A stretch of 64,000 nucleotides of DNA from Ophiostoma sp. CBS 140.51. Taxonomy: Eukaryota > Ascomycota > Sordariomycetes > Ophiostomatales > Ophiostomataceae. Each line of letters starts with the position of its first letter. The first letter of the stretch is position 1. A program made the translations under genes and the position numbers. This document shows positions 23,101-36,669 of the stretch, piece after piece. Below the pieces are notes generated by a model that did no database searches, was not told the origin of the DNA, and saw only the letters and a list, made by a program, of their open reading frames with translations. The DNA is taken from positions 186,001 through 250,000 of the forward strand of contig JANSLP010000003.1 of NCBI GenBank assembly GCA_029298735.1, written 5' to 3'.

Positions 23101-24441
23101 TTTCCAAGGAAGTATTCTGTGTTTATTCCGAGTTCTCCAGAAACATGTCGACCATAAAGAATCAAAGGACGAGCCATCCTTCATCGACATCCAACCACTT
23201 CTTCCCCCCTCCTCAGATCCCTCTCTTCCCCTCATCGATGTCTCAACATCCCCTTATCTCTCTACTTCCCGACGTGCACAGCCACGCCCGATGTTGCATC
23301 TTTCTCATATTTCCTATCTTTTCTACCCACGAGAGTCCCGACAGGGCGGTTACAAAGGGCGGGCCCTCGGAAGTGGCCACTCCGTGAAAGGAAGGATGAT
23401 ATCAAAAGACGGTCAAAAGATGGGGAGATATCAAGAAGAGATCGAGTATTTTGTCTACTCGGCATCAATTCCGTCGCTGCCAAGCACTCGTACTCGTAGC
23501 TTTGGTGTCTTTTTTCTTCGTTTTGTCGTGTTTGATTTCACCTTCCTCTCTCACCTTCCCTCCTTCTTCTATCGCCTTCCTTTTTCTTTATCGTCCTCCG
23601 TTCTTGGCAATATAAAAGATGCCGTCACAATGTCGTTGAGCAGGTTGTTTCTCAATGTCTAGATGCTTGAAAGTAAAAACCTTAATAGCACTTGATAGTA
23701 CAAGAAGGAGGCTGTGCTGCGTATATCCTCTTTTTGCCGTCATGTAGGCCGTCACGTTCTTTTTTTTTGTCTTTTCCCGTGTCCTTTTTTCCTTCCTCTT
23801 CTCGTAAAGTTTGCAGGAAACAGAAAAACAGACTCGTCTAGAACAAGAAGGTCCGTCTGTCGTCCTTTCGTTTCTTCCTCTCTTGGCGAAGACTAACACA
23901 AGCGGCCTGGACCTGGACTTGGGGATACGAAAAGCGTGCCTGTCTGTCCGCCAAGACTACCGCCCAGCCACCAAACGAAACGCCGTCGATGGGCTCCCTC
24001 TCAAGGTTGACATTCACTAAGAACAAGCTCAACAAAAGCAAAATGAAAATGAAAATGGCCAATATCAAATCAATATGACCTTGTCTGGAAGTCGCAAATT
24101 GTAAACATTTTTAACGTCGTCGTCTTTGATATGCACGTGATTACACATGTTGTCGTCGGTGGCGTTTTCTTGGGTACTTTCGTTCGCTGTTCGCCTTCAA
24201 TTGTCGTTGTGTACCTGAAAAGAGACATGCACTGCCACATGGTGGCGTTCCATTCCGGCCGCCACGGAAGGCCGCCAGGCCGTGAGTGGCCGTCGACTTC
24301 GACAGAAGCAGGCTTCTGCAACTGCAAGGTCCAGATTGGGATAATCAGTCCCCCTTTTGCATCAATGCCCGACCGACCCGGCAGAGAGCCCTTTGTCTGC
24401 ATCCATACTGAGTAGTTGGGCCGCCGTGCCTGGGCATGCGT

Positions 24442-24455
24442 TACGTAGCTACGTA
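24442..24455. repeat. 14-bp perfect palindrome
   Basis: TACGTAGCTACGTA equals its own reverse complement. It lies in the large gene-free stretch upstream of PMC1. It could be a dimeric factor site or chance. Confidence 0.6.
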
Positions 24456-27400
24456 GGTCTTTCGGTAAACAATAGGGCACATGTGCACGCCTCTTTTCTT
24501 TTTTTGCCCTGTCTTGTCCCCTTGTCTTTTGTCATCGTGGCACTTCATGGTTTGTCGACAATGTACGGAGCAACGGGGCGTATGCTCAGATGACTTACAA
24601 GGTTTTTCTTCAGGGCGGATTGTGACCTCACACCTCGAACGGCATTGCTCGCTGTGCGGGAGGATATCCGGTTTCAATAATATCGTGTGTATGCATTGTA
24701 TTTCAACCCGCAAAATCAAAATCTCAAATCAGGAACATGATCGTAGTTTCAATATTCAATATTTATTTCTTATTCCCGCATTTGCAAACACATATTTAAT
24801 TCTGCCAAAAAAAAATCGTCGAATTTTTATCTGATAATTATTTTTCGCAGCAAACTTCGTATAAAATATTACCCGGCCACATACCTTTACAGAGCTCTTA
24901 CACAAGCAAGACATTCTTTCCACCCATGCACTTAAATCACCAGACAACACGGTGACACAGACGCACGTACACCGAAGTTCTTGTCAACGCACACGGAATT
25001 TGATTTACTCACCAGTTACACTTCATTGATTTCACTAAGAGCCTTTTAATGAGGCTTGATTGTGTGTACTTTGTGCACGCAGTACAACGAAATATGGCTT
25101 GCACTGCCGAAATGCCATGCTTTACCAAGATCTTGGCGAGCAGAAACCATTGTCGACAAAGTATAAAAAAATTATAATCCGACAATAAGGCGTCAGGGCG
25201 ACAATTGCATTCAGCGAAATTCACAACATGATTGATTGATTGAATAAAAGACTGCACCTGCACGGAATAATGACACGCGGTATGTGTGTAACACGTTGAC
25301 CAAAAACCGGAACCTGGAGGTGACGATGTACATTTTGTCGTCTGGGCCTACTTCACCATAAGTCACCAAAATCTAGACTTTTGCTGGACATTGTGGTCTC
25401 GACCTTCCTGTCAAGGCAGTTGGCAATTGAACTGCCGGACAGCTAGGACGACGATCTCATTAATTTTTGTGACCTTCTGTTTCGTCATTGCTGTGTCTCT
25501 CTTGACGTTGTAGTCCACCCTTCTTCGCGAAGCATCTACGAATCGGTGCTGTGCCATTCATACGCATGAGAGTGATGCACGGCGCTTTTGAGTGGTACTC
25601 GGCGTGCGATGTGCGACGACCTCTCTCATTCATTTTACTGTGATATCGTGAAAATGTCTGAGATTCTGTACTGTTTGTAAGTGATGTGCCCCATGCTGTC
25701 ACCATGGCGATGACAGTGACATTCGCCGGGCTACATTCCTCAGCTCACACCACAACGCCCAGTGTCTCTCTTCTCTCCGGTCTACATCCCCCCTTTCGAA
25801 TTGTCTCATTCTACAACGCCTAGCATCCTCCCTTGGCTTTTGTCTGGAGTCTGGCTTGTCTTGTTGTTTCTTCTTTGCTTGCCCGGCTGCCTCTTCAACG
25901 CCAAGTCCGAGACAAACCGGTACAGGTAGCTAGAGATATCACGATGCGCTGTGCATCTCCCGTCCACTGAAATGTCATTTGTACGCAGTCCTCCATTCGT
26001 CGTATCTTGGCTTGTACTACCGTCTGTCTTCATGACCATATCCTGGCTCAAGCCTCGCAGCCCCTTTCCCGTATTGTTCATTTCCCAACCATCGACGTAG
26101 CCGGAGCCGTGTGTTGACCTCGCTTGCACGCCTGTCAGTTGCCCTCTTGCCATACTCGCCTGCTGCACAGCCTTGTCTGCTCCGCTGAGGCCTCGTACAC
26201 TATGATGAGAGGCAACAATGGTAGACAATGAAAATAATGCACAGAGTAGACAAAGAAAAGAGGCCGCGCGTTGGCGAGGCTCTCTCAACAAAATTTGAGA
26301 CTCGGTAGTTTCTGAAGATCGCCATCACGGTGAAGATGTCCGTCTGGCACGTGCAAGTTGCCTCTAAACTTTCTCTCAGCTTCTGTTTGCCTTCTGCCAT
26401 GGCTGCACTGCCCTGAACGACCAGCCAGCCAGGCCACTTTGGACCAACCCAGACCAGTCCATCTCAGGGTACTTGTTCTCGCTTTCTCGCTTCGGCGGGC
26501 CTTGGCAGACGCTGTGGTTTTGTCATTGATGCTGTAATTATGAAGGCCAGACAAAGCAAAACGTCATAGAAGGGGCCAAGTAAAGAGGAAGAGTGGAAAA
26601 ATCACCACTGTAGACGACTAAGAGGCCGCCACCAAACTGTGAGAGACACTAGCACCCAAAGGAGAAAACGACCTGAGAAATCACGCCGGTCGTGGTAAAA
26701 GTCAGGCCCCAAGGGGCGCCCAAGAAAGGTCCCAAAACGCTGGATGACTCGGTGACGCAGCTATTCTTTTGGTCTCTTATTTGGTGAGAGCGGGAGGGAA
26801 GGCCGCTAGCAGAGCACAGTTTCTTGGCCTTCTCCAGTCCTCTCCAGGCCCTCCAGTGTTGAAACAGCCACTAGCTTGCGGGTTCTGTGGAGCCCGAGAT
26901 GCGAAAAAGTCCACGAGAACGGCACCAACCCGACCCCAACTCAACAAACACAAAGCGAGGACATGCCCCTGTCCGCTGCTCTGTGCTGCTGTTGTCCCAC
27001 CAGCTGCAAGTCTCAGCACACATCGCGTGCACTGTGCAGCTGGACGGTGCCAGCGATGCGCCTGCAAGAGGCCAACCATGGAGCCACGCGATGTCCAGCC
27101 GCCGGCTCCTCTGATTCTCAAAGTCCAAAGTCACCCCATCTATCAAAGTTGATCTTTCGATATCATATTCGCCATTCACTCTGTCTGCGTCTTGTCTCGC
27201 CTCCTGACTGTAGCCAATCATTCAATTTTCCTAGCCAGGCGGAACGTGCACACGGGAACTTATGTAGCACCTTTTCCCAGCCTCCTTTTCCATTTCCTCT
27301 TTCTTTTTGATGCGCGTTGCCGTGCGCGTCCCCGATATAGCGATCGCTTGAATTTTGATTGACCTGAAAGCTGAAAAGGGTAGCATGTTGACGACCGATT

Positions 27401-30400
27401 ATCGCTCTGTCCAGTTCGAGAGTGGTATATATATATACAGTACAGATAATAAACACACTGTACAAACACACAGTGGTCTAGGTGCGTCAAGCTTTCACAT
27501 CGCCAGTGCCCAGACGCGATGGAAGTACCCCATCGGCGGTTCAATAGCGTCTTGCACGCGCTGGCGGTACTTGTATTCTGTACTCCTTGGGACGGAAACT
27601 TTCACGACGCCCGACACTGCTGGCCAGGCATGTCCTTTCATTGCCAGCCAAGCAAAAGGCCAAGGCAAGAATTAGGCCAAGTGATATAAAAATTTAAATA
27701 TTTGAAAAAGGTGAAATGATAGGTAGGAAAAAAGAAAAGAGAAAAACAAAAGTAGACAAAATTGACCCTTTCTCATTTTTCGACTCTTTTCGATGGTGTG
27801 CGGGACGGCTTCCCCAAGCGCGCCTTCCCTACATGGGGCTGTCAAAATCGAAAGTCAGATTTAAAAGTCAAAAAAGGAAGTTGCCGACGACCACACAAAC
27901 GGGCCTGCCTCAACAAACATCCTTCACAAGATGCACCAAAATCATAGATAACTTTGGAGATCAATCAAGAAAGAAGTGCCTCTTCAAATTCATTCAGAAG
28001 AACGCCATTTCCACAGCTCCCCACTTCTCGCTTCCTTCCCCTTCCCTCGGAGTACGGCCTGGAAATCTTACTAAGGACACGCCTCTTGTTTCACTCCCCC
28101 GCCCCACACTTTCGAGATATTGCAAGCCGTGATTGGCTACACGCCGCTTTGCACAGCCCCCTTGGGGCCCTCTTGGTGCTGTTGCATTTCTGCGTGATTG
28201 ACTTTCTTGGCAAACACCACGGAGAGGTCAGGAAGACAGAAGGGAAGAGAGAGAGAAAAGAAAGAATTTGTTCATTGAAAGTTGACGGCAAAGTGGAAAA
28301 AGTTTACGGAGGCAGCTTGCAGGTCGTCTTGGCCGGTTGTTCCTGCTGTTTTGTGTTGTGAGATCACTGATCAGTCAGTGACCGGCATCTGCTTCTCGAT
28401 TCGTGAACTTGCTCAAACGCACCTTCCTCGAACGTCATTTCTATCGTGCGACTCTGTCAAGTCCCTTCCTATTGTGCTCGTCTACAGTGAATCAACAATT
28501 TTGTGCTCTTCCCCGGATCTTCCCCCTTCTTTTGCCTCCTTTTCCAAGTCCACAGACTATCTTCCTCTTCTCCCGTCAAATTCTTATCCATCAAGAAATC
28601 TGTCTTCCCCCAATTTTGCATCCACACGCCCCCCTTGCCCTGTCCCCTATTATTTTGCGCCTGTCGACAAACAGACACCGTGGACTGGAACGCCTGTGCC
28701 AATGACATGGGGGCGGTTTTGTTGCTTTTGTCTGAACTCGACCTGTCTCTGCCCACTGCTCAGCGTCCACTGTCATCTACTGTCCCTCTCTATTCTTTCC
28801 TTCTTTTGCTTCTGGCCTGCTTCTTTGGACTGCCCGAGTGAAGTTCTCCCGTGCCCACCCGTTGCAGTTCCAAGTCTGTCCAGTCACTGACAACAGTCAA
28901 ACAAGCAAACAAAACAACGCAACATTGCAAGGGCAGCAGGGACCAAGAACCAAGACCTCACAACCGGCGACATAGAACAAACAAGATCAAGAACAAGACC
29001 TGCCCAGCCCAACTGGACGCCCAAGAGCAGAAAAAGCCAAGCAAGACCTGCAATCCAAACCGCAAGACGCACAACTTGCAGTCTTGCAGTTTTGCACACA
29101 CATAGACTGCAGGACGAGGCAGCTGCCCTCTGTTGTCCGCCGCCGAGCCCGACGTCGTCCGTTTTTCTCCTTGTTTCTCGACTTCTTGGACGAGGCTTTT
29201 TTTGTCTCTTGACTCTTTCTTGTTTTGACTCTCTTTTCTCTCGCCCTCTTTTCTCTGTTTCAACCCAACGGTTCACACGTCTCTTACTTCTACACACAAA
29301 GTGCCCCAACTCTCCCGCCCGCTGGCTTCCCGCAATAGGCCTCTGCTCAGCCTTTCGAGACACCCCCAAACCCATAACAGTGCTCAATACTGGCTACCCC
29401 TGCCGCTTCGGTGCCCACTCCCCGTATTATCTGACCTGGCCTATTATTTCTGCTATTCAATTCGAAAAAAGTACGGAGCACGGAGCGCTGTGTGGGTTGA
29501 CAATACTACACCCTCGCGTGCGCGTTCTCTGCTCTCGCATCCCTGTCACTTTTGTCTGTCTCTGGCTCTGGCCTCTCTTTCCTCTCGCTCTCCTATTGCC
29601 CACACGCTCCAGGAGACTCTTCTTTGTTTCTTTCTTTTCTTTCGTTTTGTTTCCTCACTGCTTCCCACCGATCCTACATCGGGACCGGCCAGCAATAGAG
29701 AAACAGCTCCAACGTCAACTTCCTTTCTTTCTCGCTTCTTCAGCTTCGAGGAAAAAGGAGGCTCATACGGGCAAACGACATACGACGGTTCTTTTGTTGT
29801 TCACCTCGCTTCGGCTTACACATTCGCCTGCACACGATACGAGCCGACCTCCGAACCTACGAGTCAGCTTCGACCGTCACGACACATCCAGTCGCATCGC
29901 CAGTATTTTTTCTCCCGCTCATGATCCTTCGGTTACCTTCTCTCTCTCTTTCCCATCGCCCATCCTGGCCCTCACGAGTCCGCAACTGCATCGGGCTGTG
30001 CGATCCAGGGCAACAGGTGTTGTCGCCTGGTAGGAAGGTAACAAGGGGAATAACGAGTCAGCAACAGGAACAGCAATAGCAACATCGAAATCCATTGCGC
30101 AGTTAGACGAGCAGAAAAAAAAGCGACCTCGAAAACGATTTGCCCTCTGCAGACGTTTGATTTCCTCATCAGTTTCCTCGCAACTCGACTTTGTTGCATT
30201 TCTTTCTGTAAGTACATATTTTCGCAAATACTTCATATCAATTCTCCATTCTCGGAGGATGTCTTCCAGCCCTCCCTCTGTTTCGGCTTTTCGACTCTTG
30301 CGATTTTTTTGTTGAGCTGTTGCTCAGGCGCCTCTGCACAAGGCCGCCCGACGAACATAGCCTCCTCCGTGTTTGGTTTGGTTCGACGTTCTTTTCTCGC

Positions 30401-30469
30401 CTCTCCCTCCCAAGAGGCCAAGAAACCCGCCCTTGAGAAAAGAGGTCTAAGCCCGGCGCTTATTATTAC

Positions 30470-30658
30470 ATGTACCACCCAACGTACGCAATGTACTGTC
30501 GGGCAACAGAGCACAAAAGACAAAAGGGAACCTCATTGTCACTAACACCTGCAGCGGAAAAAAAGCAGAAACGTCAACCATTCACCTCGACACTCCACCA
30601 AAAAAGGCGAAGCAAAACTGCAACTGAGGATCCAACCCCAGATCTCGGCAGCCGCTGA
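30470..30658 (+). other. Candidate uORF upstream of PMC1
   Basis: An ATG-initiated 62-codon frame that ends 23 bases before the proposed PMC1 start codon. The product is basic and low in complexity with no family match. If the PMC1 leader begins upstream of 30470, as the gene-free space allows, ribosomes would meet it first. Transcript start unknown. Confidence 0.3.
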
Positions 30659-30681
30659 GCACGTTCAGATTCCAAAACAAG

Positions 30682-33600
30682 ATGGCGCAGAACCGTGAAG
30701 CAGACGCCCCCTTACGGAGGCCACGAGCGTAAGTTTGGACCTTAATGTTTTTGTTGATCTTTATATACCTTCACATTCCCCCCTTCCCACTCCCACCTTC
30801 GGATCAGACCCGGGAATCTGGTCAATAGTCCCAAGAGAACTTTATATCTTCGTTGCGATATCACATCAGCAACCAAACACCAAACACACACATAGAGTCT
30901 AACACAGTCTCGCCGATGACAGCCCAACAATAACAATAGATACCACCGCCGTCAGCGCTCCGCAAGATCCTCCCATCATGGCGGAAGACGGCGTTCCCGT
31001 TTACACCAATTCTCCCATCTCCGTGTCCGACGACGCAACACACAGCCCCGTCGCCGTCGAGCCACCGTCATTATCACCTCCGACGAACAACAACTCCCTT
31101 GCACCAACACATCCGCCATTGGGGACTGGCGCATCCTCATCAAGACGAGGCAACAGCACAAGCACGAACGCGAGCACAAGCAGTACCGGCAGGCCACAGC
31201 TGCAGGCGACGACGTCCTTCGAGAGCAGAGACAGCCGCCCAACAAGTCCGCACAACGTTTCGAGCCCCGTCATGTCCCGCAATGGCGACCGCACCCACGG
31301 CTTCCTTGCTGTGCCACACTCCCACCGCTCACGCCAGAACTCGGTCGACTCCGAAGATGGATCGCGCTCCGTCGCCATCTCCCAGGGCGAGACGGTTATT
31401 GGCAGCTCCGCCAGCGGCGTCCACCAGCCCACGCGGTCCATGTCCATGAATGGTTCCAACGACGCCATAATGAAGGACCCCGATGCCCTTAAGCCCGACC
31501 GTGGCACTGAAGACGCCTTCAAAGTCGACAACAACCCGTTCGCTTTTAGCCCCGGCCAACTCGGCAAGATGTTCGACCCCAAGAGCCTGGCTGCTTTTTA
31601 TAGTCTGGGTGGCCTCGCTGGCATCGAAAAGGGCTTGCGCTCCGATCGGAAAGCCGGTCTGAGCGTCGATGAAACTTCTCTGGACGGCTCCGTCTCCTTT
31701 GACGACGCGACAACAGCAAAGGATAACGGCAAGGCTGTGCCGGGTCACGGTGGTGCAGCACTGGGTAGCGAAGGCCAGGCTGCCTCGTCTGCAGCCGACG
31801 GCCGGAGCAAGGGTAAAGACAATGGCTTCTTCGACCGGAAGCGCATCTACAAGGACAACCGCTTGCCTGAGAAGAAGGCGAAGTCTCTGCTGCAGCTGGT
31901 CTGGATTACGTTTAACGACAAGATTCTCATCATGCTGTCCATTGCCGCTGTTGTGTCTCTGGCTGTCGGTCTCTATCAGACGTTTGGCCAAGAGCACGAC
32001 GCTGAGCACCCGGCCGTCGAGTGGATCGAGGGTGTTGCTATTATCGTCGCTATCCTGATTGTCGTCATTGTCGGCTCCCTCAACGATTGGCAGAAAGAGC
32101 GGCAGTTTGCTAAGCTGAACCGGAAGAAGACTGACCGACTCGTCAAAGTGGTGCGCTCTGGCCGTCTGCAAGAGCTCTCAATCTGGGAAGTTCTTGTCGG
32201 TGACGTTGTCCACCTCGAAACTGGTGACATGATCCCTGTCGATGGTATCCTGATCGAAGGCCACAACATCAAGTGCGACGAGTCCCAAGCCACCGGTGAA
32301 TCCGACCTGATCCGCAAGCGCCCTGCCGACGAAGTCTACGCCGCCATCGAGAACCACGAAAACCTCAAGAAGATGGACCCCTTTATCCAGTCTGGTGCCC
32401 GCGTCATGGAGGGTCTCGGTACTTTCATGGTTACTGCTACTGGTGTCAACTCTACCTACGGCAAGACCATGATGTCGCTCCAGGATGACCCCGAGATCAC
32501 TCCCCTGCAGGCCAAGCTCAACGTCATTGCCGACTACATTGCCAAGCTTGGTGGTGCCGCCGCTCTCCTTCTGTTTATCGTTCTTTTCATCGAATTTCTC
32601 GTCCGCCTTCCGAAGCAACCTTCCTCCGTCACGCCCGCCGAGAAGGGCCAGGATTTCCTCAACATCTTTATTGTCGTCGTCACCATTATCGTTGTAGCCG
32701 TGCCTGAGGGTCTCCCGCTCGCCGTCACACTCGCTCTCAGTTACGCTACCGCTAGGATGGTCAAAGAGAACAACTTGGTACGTCAACTCAAGGCCTGCGA
32801 GGTCATGGGTAACGCTACGACGATTTGCTCCGACAAGACTGGTACCCTCACTCAGAACCGCATGCGCGTTGTTGCTGGCACCGTCGGCTCCAGCCAACGC
32901 TTCGGTGAGCAGGGCCTCGCTGATGTCGATGGCGACGGCAGCCCCACGACCCCTGGCAGCTCTGCTGGTGTCGACAACAAGAACAAGGACACCGATGTAG
33001 CCAGCCCCAGCGTTGCCAACGAGAACCGCGAGATGACCGCCCAGAAGATGACCTCCGGTCTCGGTAAGGATGTGCGTGACCTGCTGCTCAAGTCCATCAC
33101 CATCAACTCTACGGCTTTTGAGGGTGAAGTCCAGGGCAAGCCTGACTTCATCGGCTCCAAGACCGAGTCTGCCCTTCTTACGTTTGCGCGTGAGCATCTC
33201 GGCATGGGCCCTGTGAGCGAGGAGCGTGCCAACGCGCCTAAGACGCTGCAGCTGATTCCCTTTGACTCCAGCCGCAAGTGTAGTGGTGTGGTCATCGAGC
33301 TCCCCAACGGCCGCGGCGCACGTCTTCTCGTCAAGGGTGCGTCTGAGATTCTGTTGGCTCAGTGCTCGCAAATCCTGCGCGACCCTACTAAGGACATTGC
33401 CCTGACTCCTCTGACCGACGACAACCGCGATTCGCTTTCCGCTCTTATCGAGAACTACGCCTCCCACTCGCTCCGCACCATCAGCCTGGTCTACCGCGAC
33501 TTCCACCAGTGGCCTCCCGCATACGCTCGCCGCAACGAGGGTTCCGCCGACGATGTTGTCTTTGAGGACATCTTCAAGAACATGGGCTTCATCGGCCTTG

Positions 33601-35633
33601 TCGGTATCAAGGACCCGCTTCGTGACGGTGTGCGCGAGGCTGTCGCCGACTGCCAGCGTGCTGGTGTTGTGGTGCGCATGGTTACCGGTGACAACCGCCT
33701 GACTGCTCAGGCCATTGCCCGTGACTGTGGTATTCTGCAGGAGAACAGTGAAATTATGGAGGGTCCTGTCTTCCGCAACCTGCACAAGGACGAACAGCTC
33801 GAGGTGATCCCCCGCCTGCACGTTCTGGCCCGGTCGAGTCCTGAGGACAAGCGTGTTCTGGTTCAGCGACTCAAGGAGATGAACGAGACTATCGCTGTCA
33901 CTGGTGACGGTACCAACGATGCTCCCGCTCTGAAGCTTGCTGATGTCGGTTTCTCCATGGGTATCTCTGGTACGGAAGTTGCCAAGGAGGCCTCTGCTAT
34001 TATTCTCATGGACGACAACTTTGCGTCGATCGTCAAGGCCCTCAAGTGGGGTCGTGCTGTCAACGATGCCGTCAAGCGTTTCCTGCAGTTTCAGCTCACT
34101 GTCAACGTCACCGCCGTCGTCCTGACTTTTGTGTCGGCCGTGTCGAGCGAGGACGAGAGCTCTGTGCTGACTGCCGTGCAGCTGCTGTGGGTCAACCTGA
34201 TCATGGACACGCTCGCCGCCCTGGCCCTGGCCACCGACCCTCCGCAACCAAGTGTCCTGGATCGCAAGCCCGAGCGCAAGGGTGCCTCGATTATCTCGAC
34301 GACCATGTGGAAGATGATTATCGGTCAGGCCCTGTATCAGCTTGCCATTACGTTCCTCCTCTACTTTGGCGGCAAGAAGGTTCTCCCTGCGCGTGAGCAT
34401 GCCACGAACGCCCAGGTGCAGACGCTTGTCTTCAACACTTTCGTTTGGATGCAGATCTTCAACCAGTGGAACAACCGCCGCCTGGACAACAAGTTCAACA
34501 TCTTCGAGGGTCTCTCCCAGAACTGGTTCTTTATCGGTATCAGCGCCATCATGATTGGCGGCCAGGTCCTGATTATCCAGGTAGGTGGTCTTGCCTTCAA
34601 CATTGCGTCTGAGGGCCAGTCGCCTACCATGTGGGGCTATGCCGTTGGTCTTGGTTTCGTGTCCATCCCCATTGGTGTTCTCATTCGTTGCATCCCCGAT
34701 GCCTGGATCGAGAGCCTGGTTCCCGGCTTTGTCAAGCGCTGGTACGCCGGCCGCCAGCAGAAGAAGCGGGAGCGGGAGCGGGAGCAGGAGCAGGTGCCCG
34801 ACGTCACTGTCTCGGACCCCTACACCTACGACGAGCGCTTCGACTACTACCCTGTGGCCCTGGCTGAAGTCCGCGACGAGCTCGCCTGGCTCAAGCGTCT
34901 CCGCGGTGGCCGCCTCAACAACCTCAAGTTTGCCATCCAGCACCCGCGCGAGACGTTTGCTTTGGACCGTTCGCGCTCGCCTTCGCACTCCCGCTCACAC
35001 TCCCGGTCCAACTCGCACTCTCTGCCCCACTCACGTTCCAACTCCTTCAACATGTCGGGGGGTCCTGTGCCGCAGACGCCTACGCGCGAGGACAGCTTCG
35101 GCTCGACCAACGGACACGGCCTGGCTGGCGGTCTGGGCGCCACTCTCATGACGCCCACCGCCTCGCCCGACTCGCGCAGACGGTCTCGCTCAATGCGCTC
35201 GATGCGGTCGCGGTCCAACTCGGCTCTGGGTGCCCCGACCGTCATGGCTGGTATCATTGCCGGCAGTGTGGCTGTTGGCTGGTCGCCGATTGACCGGAGC
35301 AACAGCAGCTCGAGTCTGCACGGCCAGAACAACAACAGCCAGAACAACAACAACGGTGCCAACAACAAGACCACATCCAACAAGGACTTTGGCGGTGCTC
35401 TTCCTGCTGGCTCTGGCTCTTCGGACGCCGGCCGCCAGGCATCGCCCTCGCCTGCGCCCAACGGCTTCTCGCAGACCCCGACGCGGGAGTCGAGCACGGC
35501 CCGCCTGCTCCGCGACAACACGGACGGCACGGAAGCGACATCGCGCACGACCACAACTGACGCAACTGCCGAGTCTTCTGAAACTGCTGTTGAGCGTGGC
35601 CGGTCGACTGGCAGCGCTCCCAAGAAGGACTAA
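30682..35633 (+). CDS. PMC1: PMC1-type calcium-transporting P-type ATPase
   Basis: Type IIB Ca2+ pump that moves cytosolic Ca2+ into the vacuole or out of the cell. Exon 1 at 30682-30728 and exon 2 at 30923-35633 (194-nt intron, GTAAGT, CTAAC branch site, ACAG) give 1585 residues. The join creates RRPRAPTITIDT, typical of filamentous-fungal homologues, which supports this start over the ATG at 30978. Visible: the PEGLPLAVTLALSYA membrane helix with the E1 calcium-site region, phosphorylation motif CSDKTGTLTQN (Asp about 653), KGASE, the hinge TGDGTNDAPALKLADVGFSMG, and C-terminal membrane helices up to about 34.7 kb. Long Ser/Thr-rich N-terminal and Arg/Ser-rich C-terminal extensions (SRSPSHSRSHSRSNS type, then poly-Asn) are disordered and probably phosphorylated. 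Regulation by calcineurin/Crz1 is known for the family but not visible here. Confidence 0.96.
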
Positions 35634-36669
35634 GCTCTCACTACTCACACATCTACGTCTTTTCTCTTATACCCGAACTTTACGACCCTTACTTCTCTTT
35701 TGTCCCTCTTAATACTTTTCTCTCTCTCATATACACTCATACTCTCTACCCCAACTCTCCTTGTACCAATAGGAATCACGCGCGAATAGACAAGAAAAAG
35801 AAAAACAGCTGGGCGGTGCGCGAAGGCTTGGATTTTTACCTTTGTTTGTTTCTGGAGCATATTTGCATTAACTGGATCTGTCTTTTTCTTAGCCTTTTTT
35901 TTACTTTGTTTTTATCCTGTCCTTTGTAATGCTTGGTCCTTTTTGACTCGGGGGTTGTCTTTTTTTTTGTCTTTCGCCGTTTTCATATCGTTTCCCAACA
36001 CAAATAAGAAATGGATATCACAGGGAAAGGTGTTTATAACCATGGTATGGGCGTTCTTACTTTCTTTTCTTTACTACTATTTATTTACTTTTTTGTCACT
36101 TTCATTGTTTTATCTCGTTCCAAAGAGTCCCCCCAATCGTTTCGGCCTTTTCTTTCTTAGACATACTCAAATAGCTCTCTCTCTTCTCACGGATGCAGGC
36201 AGATAACAGCCTCCCGGAAAGAAAAAAAATACAATAAATTTCAACATAAGTCTAGAAGCAGTTGAATGTGAACATGGACAAACATGGACAAACAATGTGC
36301 AATTGTACTCTGTTGAAGTCAGACGTGATGATAACGGTAGCCTGGCGGAGTTAGTGCCTTGCACATGCTGTCAAGTTTAGCGTATCTGCAGGTGGCAGGC
36401 ACAAACGGCCAGGCCCAGCCCCCCATTTTGTCATTTGTTGCCCCACACAGACTTCCACAAGCAGGGCGAGAGCTCTCTCTAGTTGTCGGGGTCCACACTA
36501 GTTTCGTCAGAGGCGCTCAAGGCTGCTCACACTTGCACCTTCCTGTCCATTCAACTTCCATACTTCCTCTAACTCTCTACGGCACATTTGTTTACGCCTC
36601 CTCGAGTCACGGTCACGACAACTGGCAACCGACAACCGCCCCCTTCGAATCGTCACCAACACAGCCACC
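35634..36669. other. Intergenic region between PMC1 and ATG12
   Basis: 1.04 kb. T-rich stretches at 35880-36120 probably belong to the PMC1 3' region. A 10-bp unit AACATGGACA is directly repeated at 36271-36290. No supportable gene. Confidence 0.4.

Larger units (their letters stand above)
20135..30681. other. 10.5-kb stretch without a recognisable gene
   Basis: No frame here has family features. The longest ones (22943-23662 +, 29092-30033 +, 25806-26291 -) begin at GTG or TTG rather than ATG and are pyrimidine-driven or low complexity. Seen directly: a TATA-like TATAAAAG at 23611-23618, the palindrome TACGTAGCTACGTA at 24442-24455, an alternating TA palindrome at 27425-27438, TACGGAGC motifs at 24563 and 29472, and long CT-rich tracts from about 28.5 to 30.3 kb that probably belong to the PMC1 promoter and leader. 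No tRNA, 5S rRNA or transposon sequence recognised. Non-coding transcripts or a gene of many tiny exons cannot be excluded. Confidence 0.45.

Noticed and set aside
22943..23662. 239-codon frame in the large gap
   Set aside because: GTG start and no conserved pattern; the end overlaps pyrimidine tracts and a TATA-like box.
25806..26291. 161-codon minus frame with a signal-peptide-like start
   Set aside because: It begins at TTG, has no ATG before the hydrophobic segment, no clear upstream exon and no family features.
29092..30033. 313-codon frame upstream of PMC1
   Set aside because: TTG start, no usable internal ATG, and composition explained by CT-rich promoter or leader sequence.
32178..34988. 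936-codon open frame on the strand opposite PMC1
   Set aside because: Its codons align with the sense codons, so it is open simply because the gene avoids TTA, CTA and TCA codons. The product has no family features and begins inside the coding sequence.
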